DNA of 6,276 nucleotides, from assembly GCA_007120685.1 (NCBI GenBank), contig SKNG01000489.1:1-6276 (forward strand), read 5' to 3'. This DNA comes from Paracoccaceae bacterium. GTDB lineage: Bacteria > Pseudomonadota > Alphaproteobacteria > Rhodobacterales > Rhodobacteraceae. This document shows positions 1 through 5,617 of this stretch, in pieces. The notes beneath the pieces are model-generated. The model did not search any database. It saw only the letters and a list, made by a program, of their open reading frames with translations, and had not been told where the DNA came from. Both the position numbers and the translations under genes were made by a program. How positions within the stretch are numbered: position 1 is the first letter of the stretch; the number at the start of each line of letters is the position of its first letter.

Positions 1-115
1 CGAAAATCGGCATCCGGCGCACGTATCGCCCGCGCCAACACCCCTGACGAACAGCCGCCCGCGCCCAGATGAAGGGAAACCGTTCCGGCACTCCGACTAA
101 TTCAGCAGCCTGTTA
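1..115. mobile_element. Possible end of an insertion sequence abutting truncated dctM
   Basis: No complete gene is visible here. Frame 1 on the + strand is open from the window edge to a TGA at 70-72 and would encode a 23-residue Arg/Pro/Ala-rich tail; it could be the C-terminus of a transposase, but I cannot recognise it. About 30 bases later comes TTCAGCAGCCTGTTA (101-115). This resembles the outer ends of several IS families whose termini carry a TTCAGCAGCCTG-like sequence, read from memory. The dctM reading frame stops being recognisable exactly at this point, with TA (114-115) as a possible target duplication. The opposite IS end and the transposase body would lie outside the window, so this is an inference from position and a short motif. 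A simple rearrangement junction is the alternative. Confidence 0.3.
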
Positions 116-267
116 GGGGGCCAACTGGATGACGCCAATCACCGGTAAGGGCCGACGGCAAGGTGGAGGCCGACGATGCCGGCGACCAGCATGGCGAAGG
201 CCACCGGCATGCCGTTGAACAGCAATAGGAACAGAAAGGCGGTGACGCCTGCGGCGATGCCTGTCAT
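116..267 (-). pseudogene. dctM: dctM remnant: N-terminus of TRAP transporter large permease
   Basis: This is the first ~50 codons of the TRAP transporter large (12-TM) permease, which normally has about 430 residues. The start ATG (267-265) overlaps the dctQ stop as ATGA, the usual dctQ-dctM coupling. The first frame gives 42 residues with a hydrophobic segment (residues 8-30, AFLFLLLFNGMPVAFAMLVAG) matching the first membrane helix and the 'G.PVAFA' motif of the family, then hits TGA at 141-139. Shifting frame near 142-150 continues the homology as LPVIGVIQLAP, which fits the DctM stretch before the 'YS...IPMF' segment, up to position 116. Beyond that the sequence is not dctM. The gene therefore has both a one-base frameshift and loss of about 85-90 percent of its length. 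It would have formed the sodium-driven translocation pore with DctQ in the inner membrane. Confidence 0.7.
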
Positions 268-846
268 GGCCGGCGCTCGGGCGCGCTGGTCGCTGCCTTC
301 TCTGCGGCCTCATGCGCCGGCAGATGGGCGGCGCCGATCTCGCCACTGGGCGGGCGCTGGGGGAAGATCACCTCCAGCGTCAGGCGCAGCGCCAGCAGCG
401 TGCAGCCCACCGGCACCCAGACATAACTCCAGTAAGGCGGGAACTGGATGATCCCCAGCGTGGTACGGCGCGGCGCAAAACGGTCGATCGCCTCGCCCCC
501 GGCATACCAGGCCACCAGCCCGAAGGCGCAGGCCGCCAGGCCCGCATTCAGTCGTTCCGGGATCATGCCGGGCAGGCGGGCCAGCGCGCCGCGGAACAGG
601 TCCAGCCTGATATGGTCGGCGCCGGCGTAGGTGGCCGGCATCGCCATGAACACCAGCCCCACCATCAGATAGAGGCTGGTGATTTCATAAGCGCCGCGCA
701 GCGGGCGGTTGAACAGATGCCGGCCCAGGCTGTCGGTGCAGACTGTCGGTGCAGATGGTGATCATCATCGCCAGGTTCGCCACCTGGGCGACCAGCAGGA
801 AGGCCCGGTCGAAGACCGAAAGCCCGCGTTCCAGTCAATGGGGCAT
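264..846 (-). pseudogene. dctQ: dctQ pseudogene: TRAP transporter small permease with nonsense and 13-bp duplication
   Basis: This is the small four-helix membrane subunit of a TRAP uptake system. The C-terminal 133 residues (from 665) are intact, with DctQ-like stretches (AMPATYAGADHIRLDLF; later PFYW-type PPYWSYVWVPVGCTLLALRL). Upstream the frame is broken by a perfect 13-bp tandem duplication at 730-755. Removing one copy restores ...ITICTDSLGRHLFNRPLRGAYEITSLYLMVG..., the canonical 'D..GR.LFNRPL.GAYE' motif after helix 1. With one copy removed, the span from ATG 846-844 to the stop is exactly 190 codons, a normal family length. The fourth codon of that frame is TGA (837-835), where Trp TGG would fit (MPH*LERGLSVFDRAFLL). 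No good ribosome site precedes 846, so the start is uncertain and the TGA might lie upstream of a lost start. The gene overlaps dctM by ATGA. Confidence 0.85.
730..755. repeat. 13-bp perfect tandem duplication inside dctQ
   Basis: Two identical adjacent copies of CTGTCGGTGCAGA occupy 730-742 and 743-755. On the minus strand they duplicate the codons for ...TDSL at the conserved 'D.LGR' segment of DctQ. Because 13 is not a multiple of three, the duplication shifts the reading frame, and deleting one copy restores a continuous DctQ protein. This looks like a replication-slippage event in an otherwise homologous gene. Confidence 0.95.
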
Positions 847-882
847 GGGAGGCGGCGTGGGGGGTGACCTTGGACAGGGGAA

Positions 883-916
883 GCCCGCCCGCGCCGGCTT
901 TCGCGCGCGGGCGGGC
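883..916. other. 12-bp stem-loop between the dctP and dctQ remnants
   Basis: A perfect 12-bp inverted repeat, GCCCGCCCGCGC (883-894) and GCGCGGGCGGGC (905-916), flanks a 10-base loop. It lies in the gap between the dctP stop (931) and the dctQ start (~846). Both strands could form a very stable hairpin. No T-run follows on the minus strand, so it is not a classical intrinsic terminator. Stem-loops at this place in TRAP operons are thought to protect the dctP message or reduce readthrough, giving more binding protein than permease. That role is inferred from position only. Confidence 0.6.
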
Positions 917-930
917 CGGGCGGGGCGGTG

Positions 931-1517
931 TTATTCGCCGTGGGCGGCCAGGCATTCGCGGAAGCGCGCGAGGACCTCCTCACCCGGCTGGTTGCGCTGG
1001 GCCATCTGGCTGATCCAGACGTTTTCCACCACCGTCAGGCTTTCGGCAAATTGCGCCTGGGTCTCGGGCAAGAGTTCGATCAGCGTGATGCCCAGGTCGG
1101 CCAGCCGCGGGTGGCGCCCGCGGTTGCGGCCTGGAAGCGCGCGGCCATGGCCGTGCCGACCTCCTCGCCCACTTCCATCAGCAGGTCCTGCACGTACTCG
1201 GGCGGGCCCTGCCAGATATCCTGGTTGATCAGCGCGGCAAAGACCACGGTGCCGAGGCTGGCATTGGTGGTGGTCGCGGCCAGCACCTCCTTGATGTTAC
1301 AGGCGAACAGGCTGGGCGTGTTGTAGATGGCACCATCCGCCGTGCCCCGGTCCAGCGCCAGACAGAGATCCGACGCCGGCACCTGTACCGTCACCGCGCC
1401 CAGCGCTTCGGCGATCGGTTCCTGGAACGGCCGGGCCGAGAGGCGCGAGGCGGTATGCACCGGCGGAAACTGGTCGGCATAGCGCAGGGTGATGGTTTGC
1501 GCCCCGGCCGGCGCGGC
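931..1517 (-). pseudogene. dctP: dctP pseudogene: TRAP substrate-binding protein with internal deletion and frameshift
   Basis: This is a remnant of the periplasmic substrate-binding protein of a TRAP transporter. It begins at what looks like the end of a signal peptide (PAAPAGAQ, about 1517-1497) followed by the mature N-terminus TITLRYADQFPPVHTASRLS. After PFQEP the sequence jumps (about 1414-1425) to AEALGAVTVQVPASDL and then LALDRGTADGAIYNTPSLFA, the ligand-site 'AL.RG..DGA' region. That region normally lies more than 100 residues further on, so roughly a third of the protein is missing, in frame. A second lesion near 1113-1121 shifts frame. The C-terminus then resumes as LADLGITLIELLPETQAQF and ends in ...CLAAHGE with TAA at 933-931. 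The signal-peptide start is lost because the 5' end is joined to the upstream hydratase remnant. Family size is about 320-340 residues; about 190 remain. Ligand class cannot be told. Confidence 0.85.
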
Positions 1518-1983
1518 AGGCTGGCATGCAGCAGGCAATCGGGCATCAGGCCCACGCGGATGAAAGAGGCGCAAAAGCGCGCCCGCTCGGTGCCGAGGAT
1601 GAAATCGCAGGCCAGCGCCAGACCGAACCCCGCGCCATGGGCCGGCCCGTCCACGGCGGCGATGACGGGTCGGTCCAGCGTCGCCAGCATCAGCGCCAGG
1701 TCGCCGGCATCGCGCATCCGCTGGCGGGCGGCCTCTACCCCTGCTCGCGGTCGCGCATCGAGCCGATGTCGCCGCCCGCGCAGAAGCTGCCACCGGCGCC
1801 GGTCTGCACCACGGCGCGCACCGTCTGGTCGCGCCTGATCGACCGCAGCGCCGCGTCCGGCGCCAGGCGCATCGACGGGTCGATGGCGTTGCGCCGCGAC
1901 GGCTGGTTCAGGGTCAGCACCGCCACCCCGCCGTCAGCCTGCAGCGTGACCGCCGCTTCCTCTGCCCGGTGCCCTTGCGTCAC
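1509..1983 (-). pseudogene. Enoyl-CoA hydratase/isomerase pseudogene, frameshifted and 3'-truncated
   Basis: This is the crotonase-fold N-terminal two thirds. The start is GTG (1983-1981), overlapping the atuA stop as GTGA, so it was translated by coupling to atuA. The first 82 residues include LTLNQPSRRNAIDPS and the oxyanion-hole motif GSFCAGGDIGSM. They end at TAG 1737-1735 after a run of four C (1738-1741, + strand). One extra base in that run restores VEAARQRMRDAGDLALMLATLDRPVIAAVDGPAHGAGFGLALACDFIL..., the second oxyanion-loop segment, and then ASFIRVGLMPD. The usual 'PE' catalytic glutamate before 'GL.PD' is not present, so an isomerase-like or other crotonase activity is as likely as a hydratase. 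Homology stops around 1509-1525, where the sequence becomes dctP. About 90-100 C-terminal residues, including the trimerisation helices, are missing. No function is expected. Confidence 0.85.
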
Positions 1984-3857
1984 CCCGCCGCGCCCCCTCG
2001 CGACGGCGTCTGTGTCCTGCCGGCGCGCTCAGCCGCCCCCTGCGCTGCCAGTGGCTCACCCGGCGCCAGCCAGGCTGCCGGCACCGTGACCGGCATGTCC
2101 AGCAGCATCTGCGCATAGGTCTTGGCCTGCGGATCATAGCGCAACGAGGCCGAACCGCCCCCACCCAGCACTGCGCGCAGGTGGAAGTTCAGCGCGTGAA
2201 AGCCCGGCATAAGGTAGCGGCTGACCCGGCCCTGCAGGTAATGCGCAAAGAACCCCGCCACACGGTCCTCGGTGACCTGGGCGCAAAGCAGCGGGAAAAA
2301 CGCCTCCTGCCGGGCAATAAGCCCGATATTGGCGTCATCGCCCTTGTCACCGGACCGGCCCCAGGCCAGCGCGCGCAGTGGCACCGTAGCCGTGGCATCT
2401 TGCGGGAGGGTAAACCCCGGGACGATGAAATCGGGCACCGGCGGCAGGTCATCGGCGGTGCGCGCGCCTGCCAGCGCCGGTACGGAAACGCCAACGCCAT
2501 CCAGATCGACGCGCACTGGCACCTGCGCCTTGGGCCAGAGGAACGAGAACACCCGCACCACCGGCGCCGGTTTCGGCCGCCCGTGCAGCACACCGGTCAG
2601 ACCCTGCGCCATGCTCACCCCGGGATGGGCGAATTCGCGGGCGAAGACCTCCAGCGCCCTGGCATCGTCATGGCGCAGGCCGATCTTGACCACCACCTCG
2701 CGCGCGCCGTCGCGCAGATCGTCGCGGGCCTGCGCGCCCCAGGTATCCTCGGCCCCGATCACCTCGATCGAGACCTCGCGATAATCGGCCATGCCGCGCG
2801 CCGCCATCAGACGCTGGGTGCGCCGAACCAGCGCCTGCGCCATGGCGCGACCCTTGGCGGCGGCCTGAAAGCCGGCGATCATGTAGGTGGTCATCAGCCG
2901 GAACCCGTCTGCCCAGGTGGCGCAGACCTTCAGATCCGGCCCCGGCGCCCGGCCGCGCGCACCCCGCACCAGCACCCGGTCCGGCCCCGCCTGGTCCAGC
3001 GTCACGGCCGAGAAATCACAGGTTACATCGGGCAGGTGATAGGCGCGCGGATCGCCGATCTCGTAGACGATCTGTTCGGCCACCGTGGCCGGTGTCACCA
3101 TGCCGCCGGTGCCTGCGGGCTTGGTGACGATGAACCCACCGTCTTCATGGCATTCGATGACCGGAAAGCCCATGTCGTCCCAGCCCTCGGCCACCGCCTG
3201 CCAATCGGTGAACAGCCCCCCCGTGGCCTGCGCCCCGCATTCGATGACATGGCCCGCCAGGCTGCCGGCCGCCAGCAGGTCATGCTCGCCCGCCGCCCAG
3301 CCGAATTCGTGCATCAGAGGGCCCAGCACCAGCGCGCTGTCCACGCAGCGCCCGGTGATGACGACTTCCGCGCCGGCCGCCAGCGCCGCGGCGATGGGCC
3401 GCGCGCCCAGATAGGCGTTGCAGGACGCCAGCCGCGGCGGCAGCGCCGCGCCGGTGAACATCTCATGCGGGGCGGCGGCACGCAGGGCATCGGCCTGGCC
3501 CGAGAGGTCATCGCCCAGCACCACAGCGACGCGGAAATTTAGGCCCTGTTCGCCCGCCGCCGCAAGGAACGCGTCGCGCAGCGCCTCGGGGTTCATGCCG
3601 CCGGCATTTGTGACCAGCCGGATGCCCTGCGCCTTGATCGCGCCCAGATGGGGTTTCACCGAAGCCAGCCAGTCCGGGATGAACCCCGCCTGCGGGTCCT
3701 TGGCGCGCATCCGCGCCAGGATTGCCATGGTGACCTCGGCCAGATAGTCGCCGACCAGGTAATCCAGCCCCCCCGCCGCCACCAGCTGGCCCGCGCCCTG
3801 CACCGTATCGCCCCATGCGGCCGAGGCGCCACCGATGCGCACCACCCTGTCGCTCAT
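1980..3857 (-). CDS. atuA: Acyclic terpene utilisation AtuA family protein (DUF1446 plus C-terminal AtuA-like domain)
   Basis: This is an intact 625-residue protein of the AtuA (DUF1446) family. Members sit in operons for citronellol/geraniol or branched acyl-CoA breakdown; the exact reaction is not established. The N-terminal domain (about 1-450) shows IGGASAAWGD (8-17), GLDYLVGDYLAEVTMAIL (30-47), VTNAGGMNP (82-90), TGRCVDSALVLGPL (168-181) and HVIECGAQATGG (203-214). The C-terminal ferredoxin-like domain (about 492-600) carries the diagnostic GRSGDKGDDANIGLIAR (500-516). The two-domain fused form is complete and in frame. There is no signal peptide or membrane helix, so it is cytoplasmic. 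The last 20 residues form a Gly/Ala/Arg tail. The ATG at 3857 overlaps the upstream hydratase stop (ATGA) and is preceded by GGAG about 8 bases upstream, so translation is coupled. The family call is firm; assignment to terpene substrates is inference from context. Confidence 0.93.
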   Translation of the reverse strand: MSDRVVRIGGASAAWGDTVQGAGQLVAAGGLDYLVGDYLAEVTMAILARMRAKDPQAGFIPDWLASVKPHLGAIKAQGIRLVTNAGGMNPEALRDAFLAAAGEQGLNFRVAVVLGDDLSGQADALRAAAPHEMFTGAALPPRLASCNAYLGARPIAAALAAGAEVVITGRCVDSALVLGPLMHEFGWAAGEHDLLAAGSLAGHVIECGAQATGGLFTDWQAVAEGWDDMGFPVIECHEDGGFIVTKPAGTGGMVTPATVAEQIVYEIGDPRAYHLPDVTCDFSAVTLDQAGPDRVLVRGARGRAPGPDLKVCATWADGFRLMTTYMIAGFQAAAKGRAMAQALVRRTQRLMAARGMADYREVSIEVIGAEDTWGAQARDDLRDGAREVVVKIGLRHDDARALEVFAREFAHPGVSMAQGLTGVLHGRPKPAPVVRVFSFLWPKAQVPVRVDLDGVGVSVPALAGARTADDLPPVPDFIVPGFTLPQDATATVPLRALAWGRSGDKGDDANIGLIARQEAFFPLLCAQVTEDRVAGFFAHYLQGRVSRYLMPGFHALNFHLRAVLGGGGSASLRYDPQAKTYAQMLLDMPVTVPAAWLAPGEPLAAQGAAERAGRTQTPSRGGAAG

Positions 3858-4681
3858 GCCTTCTGCTCCGTTGGCGCGGGCTGCGCCCAGACGGGCTTGC
3901 GCTTTTCCAGAAACGCCCGCACGCCCTCCTGCCCCTCCGGCCCCAGCAGACAGTCGGCAAAGCCTTCGGCGGCGGCATCCAGCATCGCCTCGCGTTCCAG
4001 CCGCGGCGCGGCCAGCACCAGCGCCTTGGTCACGGCATTGGCCCCCGGCGCGCAGCGCCGCACGGCGGCGCGGATCTCGGCCTCATGCGCCGCCAACCCC
4101 GCCGCATCCTCGGCCATGTGGTCAGCGAGCCCCAGCGCCAGCGCCCCTGCCCCGTCGAACCGCGCGCCGGTCAGCATGATCCGCCGCGCGGCGGCCAGCC
4201 CGATACGCTGCACGATCAAGGGCGCGATCTGCGCCGGCGGGATGCCCAGCCTCGTCTCGGTCAGGGCGAATTGCGCATCCCGCGTCACCGCCACCACATC
4301 GCCCGCGCAGACCAGCCCCAGCCCGCCGGCCATCGCCGCGCCCTCCACCAGCATCACCGTCACCTGCGGCAAGGCGTTGATCTCGTGAAAGAGCAAGCCC
4401 CCCTCGCGGCTGAAGGCGGCGACATCGGCGTGCGATACCCCGTCCCGCATCAACGCCCGGAAGCCCTTCAGGTCGCCACCGGCGCAAAAGGTGCCGCCGC
4501 GCCCGCGAAAGGTCACGCCGCGAATGTCCGGCCGGTCCCGCAGTGCCGCCGCCAGAGCACGCAAACCGGCCGCCATCCCGGCCGACAGAGCATTGCGCGC
4601 CTCCGGCCGGTCCAGCCAGACCGTCAGCCAGTCATGCGACTGCTCCAGCGCCAGATCGTCGCTTACGGGCATCTGCTTCAT
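3854..4681 (-). CDS. atuE: Enoyl-CoA hydratase family protein, AtuE-like (isohexenylglutaconyl-CoA hydratase)
   Basis: This is a 275-residue crotonase-family enzyme, cytoplasmic. AtuE adds water to isohexenylglutaconyl-CoA in acyclic terpene breakdown, a step parallel to methylglutaconyl-CoA hydration in leucine breakdown. Visible motifs are LDRPEARNALS (23-33), the first oxyanion loop GTFCAGGDLKGF (63-74), the second VEGAAMAGGLGLVCAGD (112-128), and LTETRLGIPPAQIAP (140-154), where E142 is the likely catalytic acid. The residue at the other usual glutamate position is Gly/Leu (122-123). The PAQIAP stretch, the RRCAPGANAVTKAL segment and the C-terminal EKRKPVWAQ agree with AtuE as I remember it; methylglutaconyl-CoA hydratase (LiuC) is the main alternative. 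I chose ATG 4681 because AGAGGG lies 8-9 bases upstream. The frame is open to 4819, but that extension covers the promoter region and looks non-coding. It is first in the leftward operon and overlaps atuA by ATGA. Confidence 0.85.
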   Translation of the reverse strand: MKQMPVSDDLALEQSHDWLTVWLDRPEARNALSAGMAAGLRALAAALRDRPDIRGVTFRGRGGTFCAGGDLKGFRALMRDGVSHADVAAFSREGGLLFHEINALPQVTVMLVEGAAMAGGLGLVCAGDVVAVTRDAQFALTETRLGIPPAQIAPLIVQRIGLAAARRIMLTGARFDGAGALALGLADHMAEDAAGLAAHEAEIRAAVRRCAPGANAVTKALVLAAPRLEREAMLDAAAEGFADCLLGPEGQEGVRAFLEKRKPVWAQPAPTEQKA

Positions 4682-4724
4682 CGAAAAAGCCCTCTGCATT
4701 CCGGCTTGGCGTGTCACGGGCGGG

Positions 4725-4754
4725 ATGCTAAAGAATGGTCGTTCTGTCTGTCCA
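4725..4754 (-). promoter_or_regulatory. Candidate sigma-70 promoter for the atuE-atuA operon
   Basis: Read on the minus strand, TGGACA (4754-4749, five of six to the -35 consensus) is followed after 18 bases by TAGCAT (4730-4725, four of six to the -10 consensus). A transcript starting near 4718 would have a leader of about 35-40 bases before the AGAGGG site and ATG at 4681. A weaker + strand candidate for the regulator, TTGGCG (4706-4711) with an A-rich -10 near 4729-4736, overlaps it. A shared control region would suit divergent regulation. Confidence 0.4.
4732..4745. promoter_or_regulatory. Candidate TetR operator palindrome
   Basis: AGAATGGTCGTTCT has perfect 4-bp arms (AGAA/TTCT) around six bases, and 8 of the 12 core bases are symmetric. 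It sits in the spacer between the proposed -35 and -10 of the leftward promoter, where a bound dimer would block polymerase. The divergent neighbour is a TetR-type repressor, a family that commonly binds such palindromes between divergent genes. The palindrome is short and could be chance. Confidence 0.3.
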
Positions 4755-4820
4755 CCGAAAACTGTGTCACGCCACGGGGCCAGAGCGGTGCGGTGTGCAG
4801 GCTGCAGTTGTGAGGTCACG

Positions 4821-5498
4821 ATGACGCGTAGCGTATCCGATGGTACCGGCGCCGAAACCGGCAGTGATGAAAGGGTGGCGCCCGCTCTGCCCGAGCGTAT
4901 CCTTCAGGCGTTGATCACCTGCCTGGACGAGATCGGCTACGCGGCGACCTCGATCCAGCGTATCCAGGAGCGCGCGGGCGTGTCGCGCGGGGCGCTGACC
5001 TATCATTTCGCCAGCAAGGAAGATCTGATGGTCGAGGCTGCCGAGCATCTGCTACGCCCGACGCAGGCGCCGCGCCGCCTGCAACGGCGGCAGCCCAGAC
5101 TGTCGCGGGCCGATGTGGTGGCCGATATCGAATGGATGTGGACAAAGCTGGTGGATACGCGCGAAGGCCGCGCGCTCATGGAAATCCTTCTCGCGGCGCG
5201 CTGCGATCCGGTGCTGCGCGCCAGGATCTCGCCCACCTTCTCTCGCTGGAACCGCAATATCAACGACCGGCTGCTTGCCATCTGCGCCGGCACCGGGCAG
5301 GATCCCGAGACGCTGACCGAGATCTGGTCGATCGCCCGCGTGTTCATGCGCGGCCTGAACACCCAGCGCCAGTTCGACGATCACGACGCCCAGATCAAGG
5401 CGCTGATCGACCGTTTCGGGCGGATCTTGGCAGCCCTGCTGGTGCCCGAGGATCCGCCCGCGCCCGCTGCCCCCGCCGCGGCGGGCAACATAGGCTGA
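4821..5498 (+). CDS. TetR-family transcriptional regulator, divergent to atuE-atuA
   Basis: This is a 225-residue one-component repressor. The N-terminal DNA-binding domain spans about residues 24-70: ERILQALITCLDEIGYAATS (helix 1 and start of helix 2), then the helix-turn-helix TSIQRIQERAGVSRGALTYH (43-62) and FASKEDLM, all typical of TetR. The C-terminal all-helical ligand/dimer domain (about 95-210) includes REGRALMEILLAARCDP and the RFGRILAALL helix; a Pro/Ala-rich tail ends the protein. The ATG at 4821 has GAGG five bases upstream and the HTH begins about 20 residues later, as usual; the frame is open back to 4491 but that part only mirrors atuE. It is transcribed away from atuE, the classic arrangement for a local repressor released by an acyl-CoA or substrate. 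By position it matches the role of AtuR, the TetR-type repressor of Pseudomonas terpene genes, but the name is not assigned on sequence. Confidence 0.92.
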   Translation: MTRSVSDGTGAETGSDERVAPALPERILQALITCLDEIGYAATSIQRIQERAGVSRGALTYHFASKEDLMVEAAEHLLRPTQAPRRLQRRQPRLSRADVVADIEWMWTKLVDTREGRALMEILLAARCDPVLRARISPTFSRWNRNINDRLLAICAGTGQDPETLTEIWSIARVFMRGLNTQRQFDDHDAQIKALIDRFGRILAALLVPEDPPAPAAPAAAGNIG

Positions 5499-5554
5499 AG
5501 CGCCCGCTCGCCGCCGCGTTACGTCACCGCCACGGGCGCCGCCGACCCTGCCTC

Positions 5555-5617
5555 CTCTTTGCTCTTCAAATATCCCGGGGGGGAGACGGCGCAGCCGGCT
5601 GGGGGGCAGCGCCCCCC
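5555..5617. repeat. Rhodobacterales-type intergenic element with GC hairpin
   Basis: Read on the minus strand, this holds a GC hairpin with 7-bp arms and a 3-base loop (GGGGGGC 5601-5607, GCCCCCC 5611-5617 on +), a perfect palindrome CAGCCGGCTG (5592-5601), then CCCGGGATATTTGAAGAGCA and AAGAGGA. From memory, elements with a GGGGGC-loop-GCCCCC hairpin followed by CCGGGATATTTGAAG are frequent between genes in Rhodobacteraceae. It lies between convergent genes, so it may end transcription or protect 3' ends, although no T-run follows the hairpin on either strand. Unusually, it overlaps the pxpA reading frame. Confidence 0.5.

Noticed and set aside
928..1326. + strand frame of 132 codons opposite dctP
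   Set aside because: No motif; it is antisense to recognisable DctP sequence.
1080..1793. Single minus strand frame of 237 codons joining upstream sequence to dctP
   Set aside because: Its first ~95 residues are the wrong frame of the crotonase remnant; only the part after about 1517 is DctP. It is a by-product of the fusion, not a designed gene.
2181..3542. Long + strand open frame of 453 codons opposite atuA
   Set aside because: It is an antisense shadow of the strongly conserved atuA frame, rich in Arg/His/Gln as expected from high GC, with no recognisable motif.
3815..4813. Open + strand frame of 332 codons opposite atuE
   Set aside because: The opposite strand carries a clear crotonase; the + frame has low-complexity Arg/Gln/Pro composition and no family features.
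4682..4819. Upstream extension of the AtuE frame (start near 4819)
   Set aside because: The extra 46 residues match no crotonase N-terminus and cover the likely promoter; ATG 4681 has a good ribosome site.
4491..4820. Upstream extension of the TetR frame
   Set aside because: It overlaps the atuE coding strand and the promoter region; the ATG at 4821 has its own GAGG site and gives a normal-length TetR protein.
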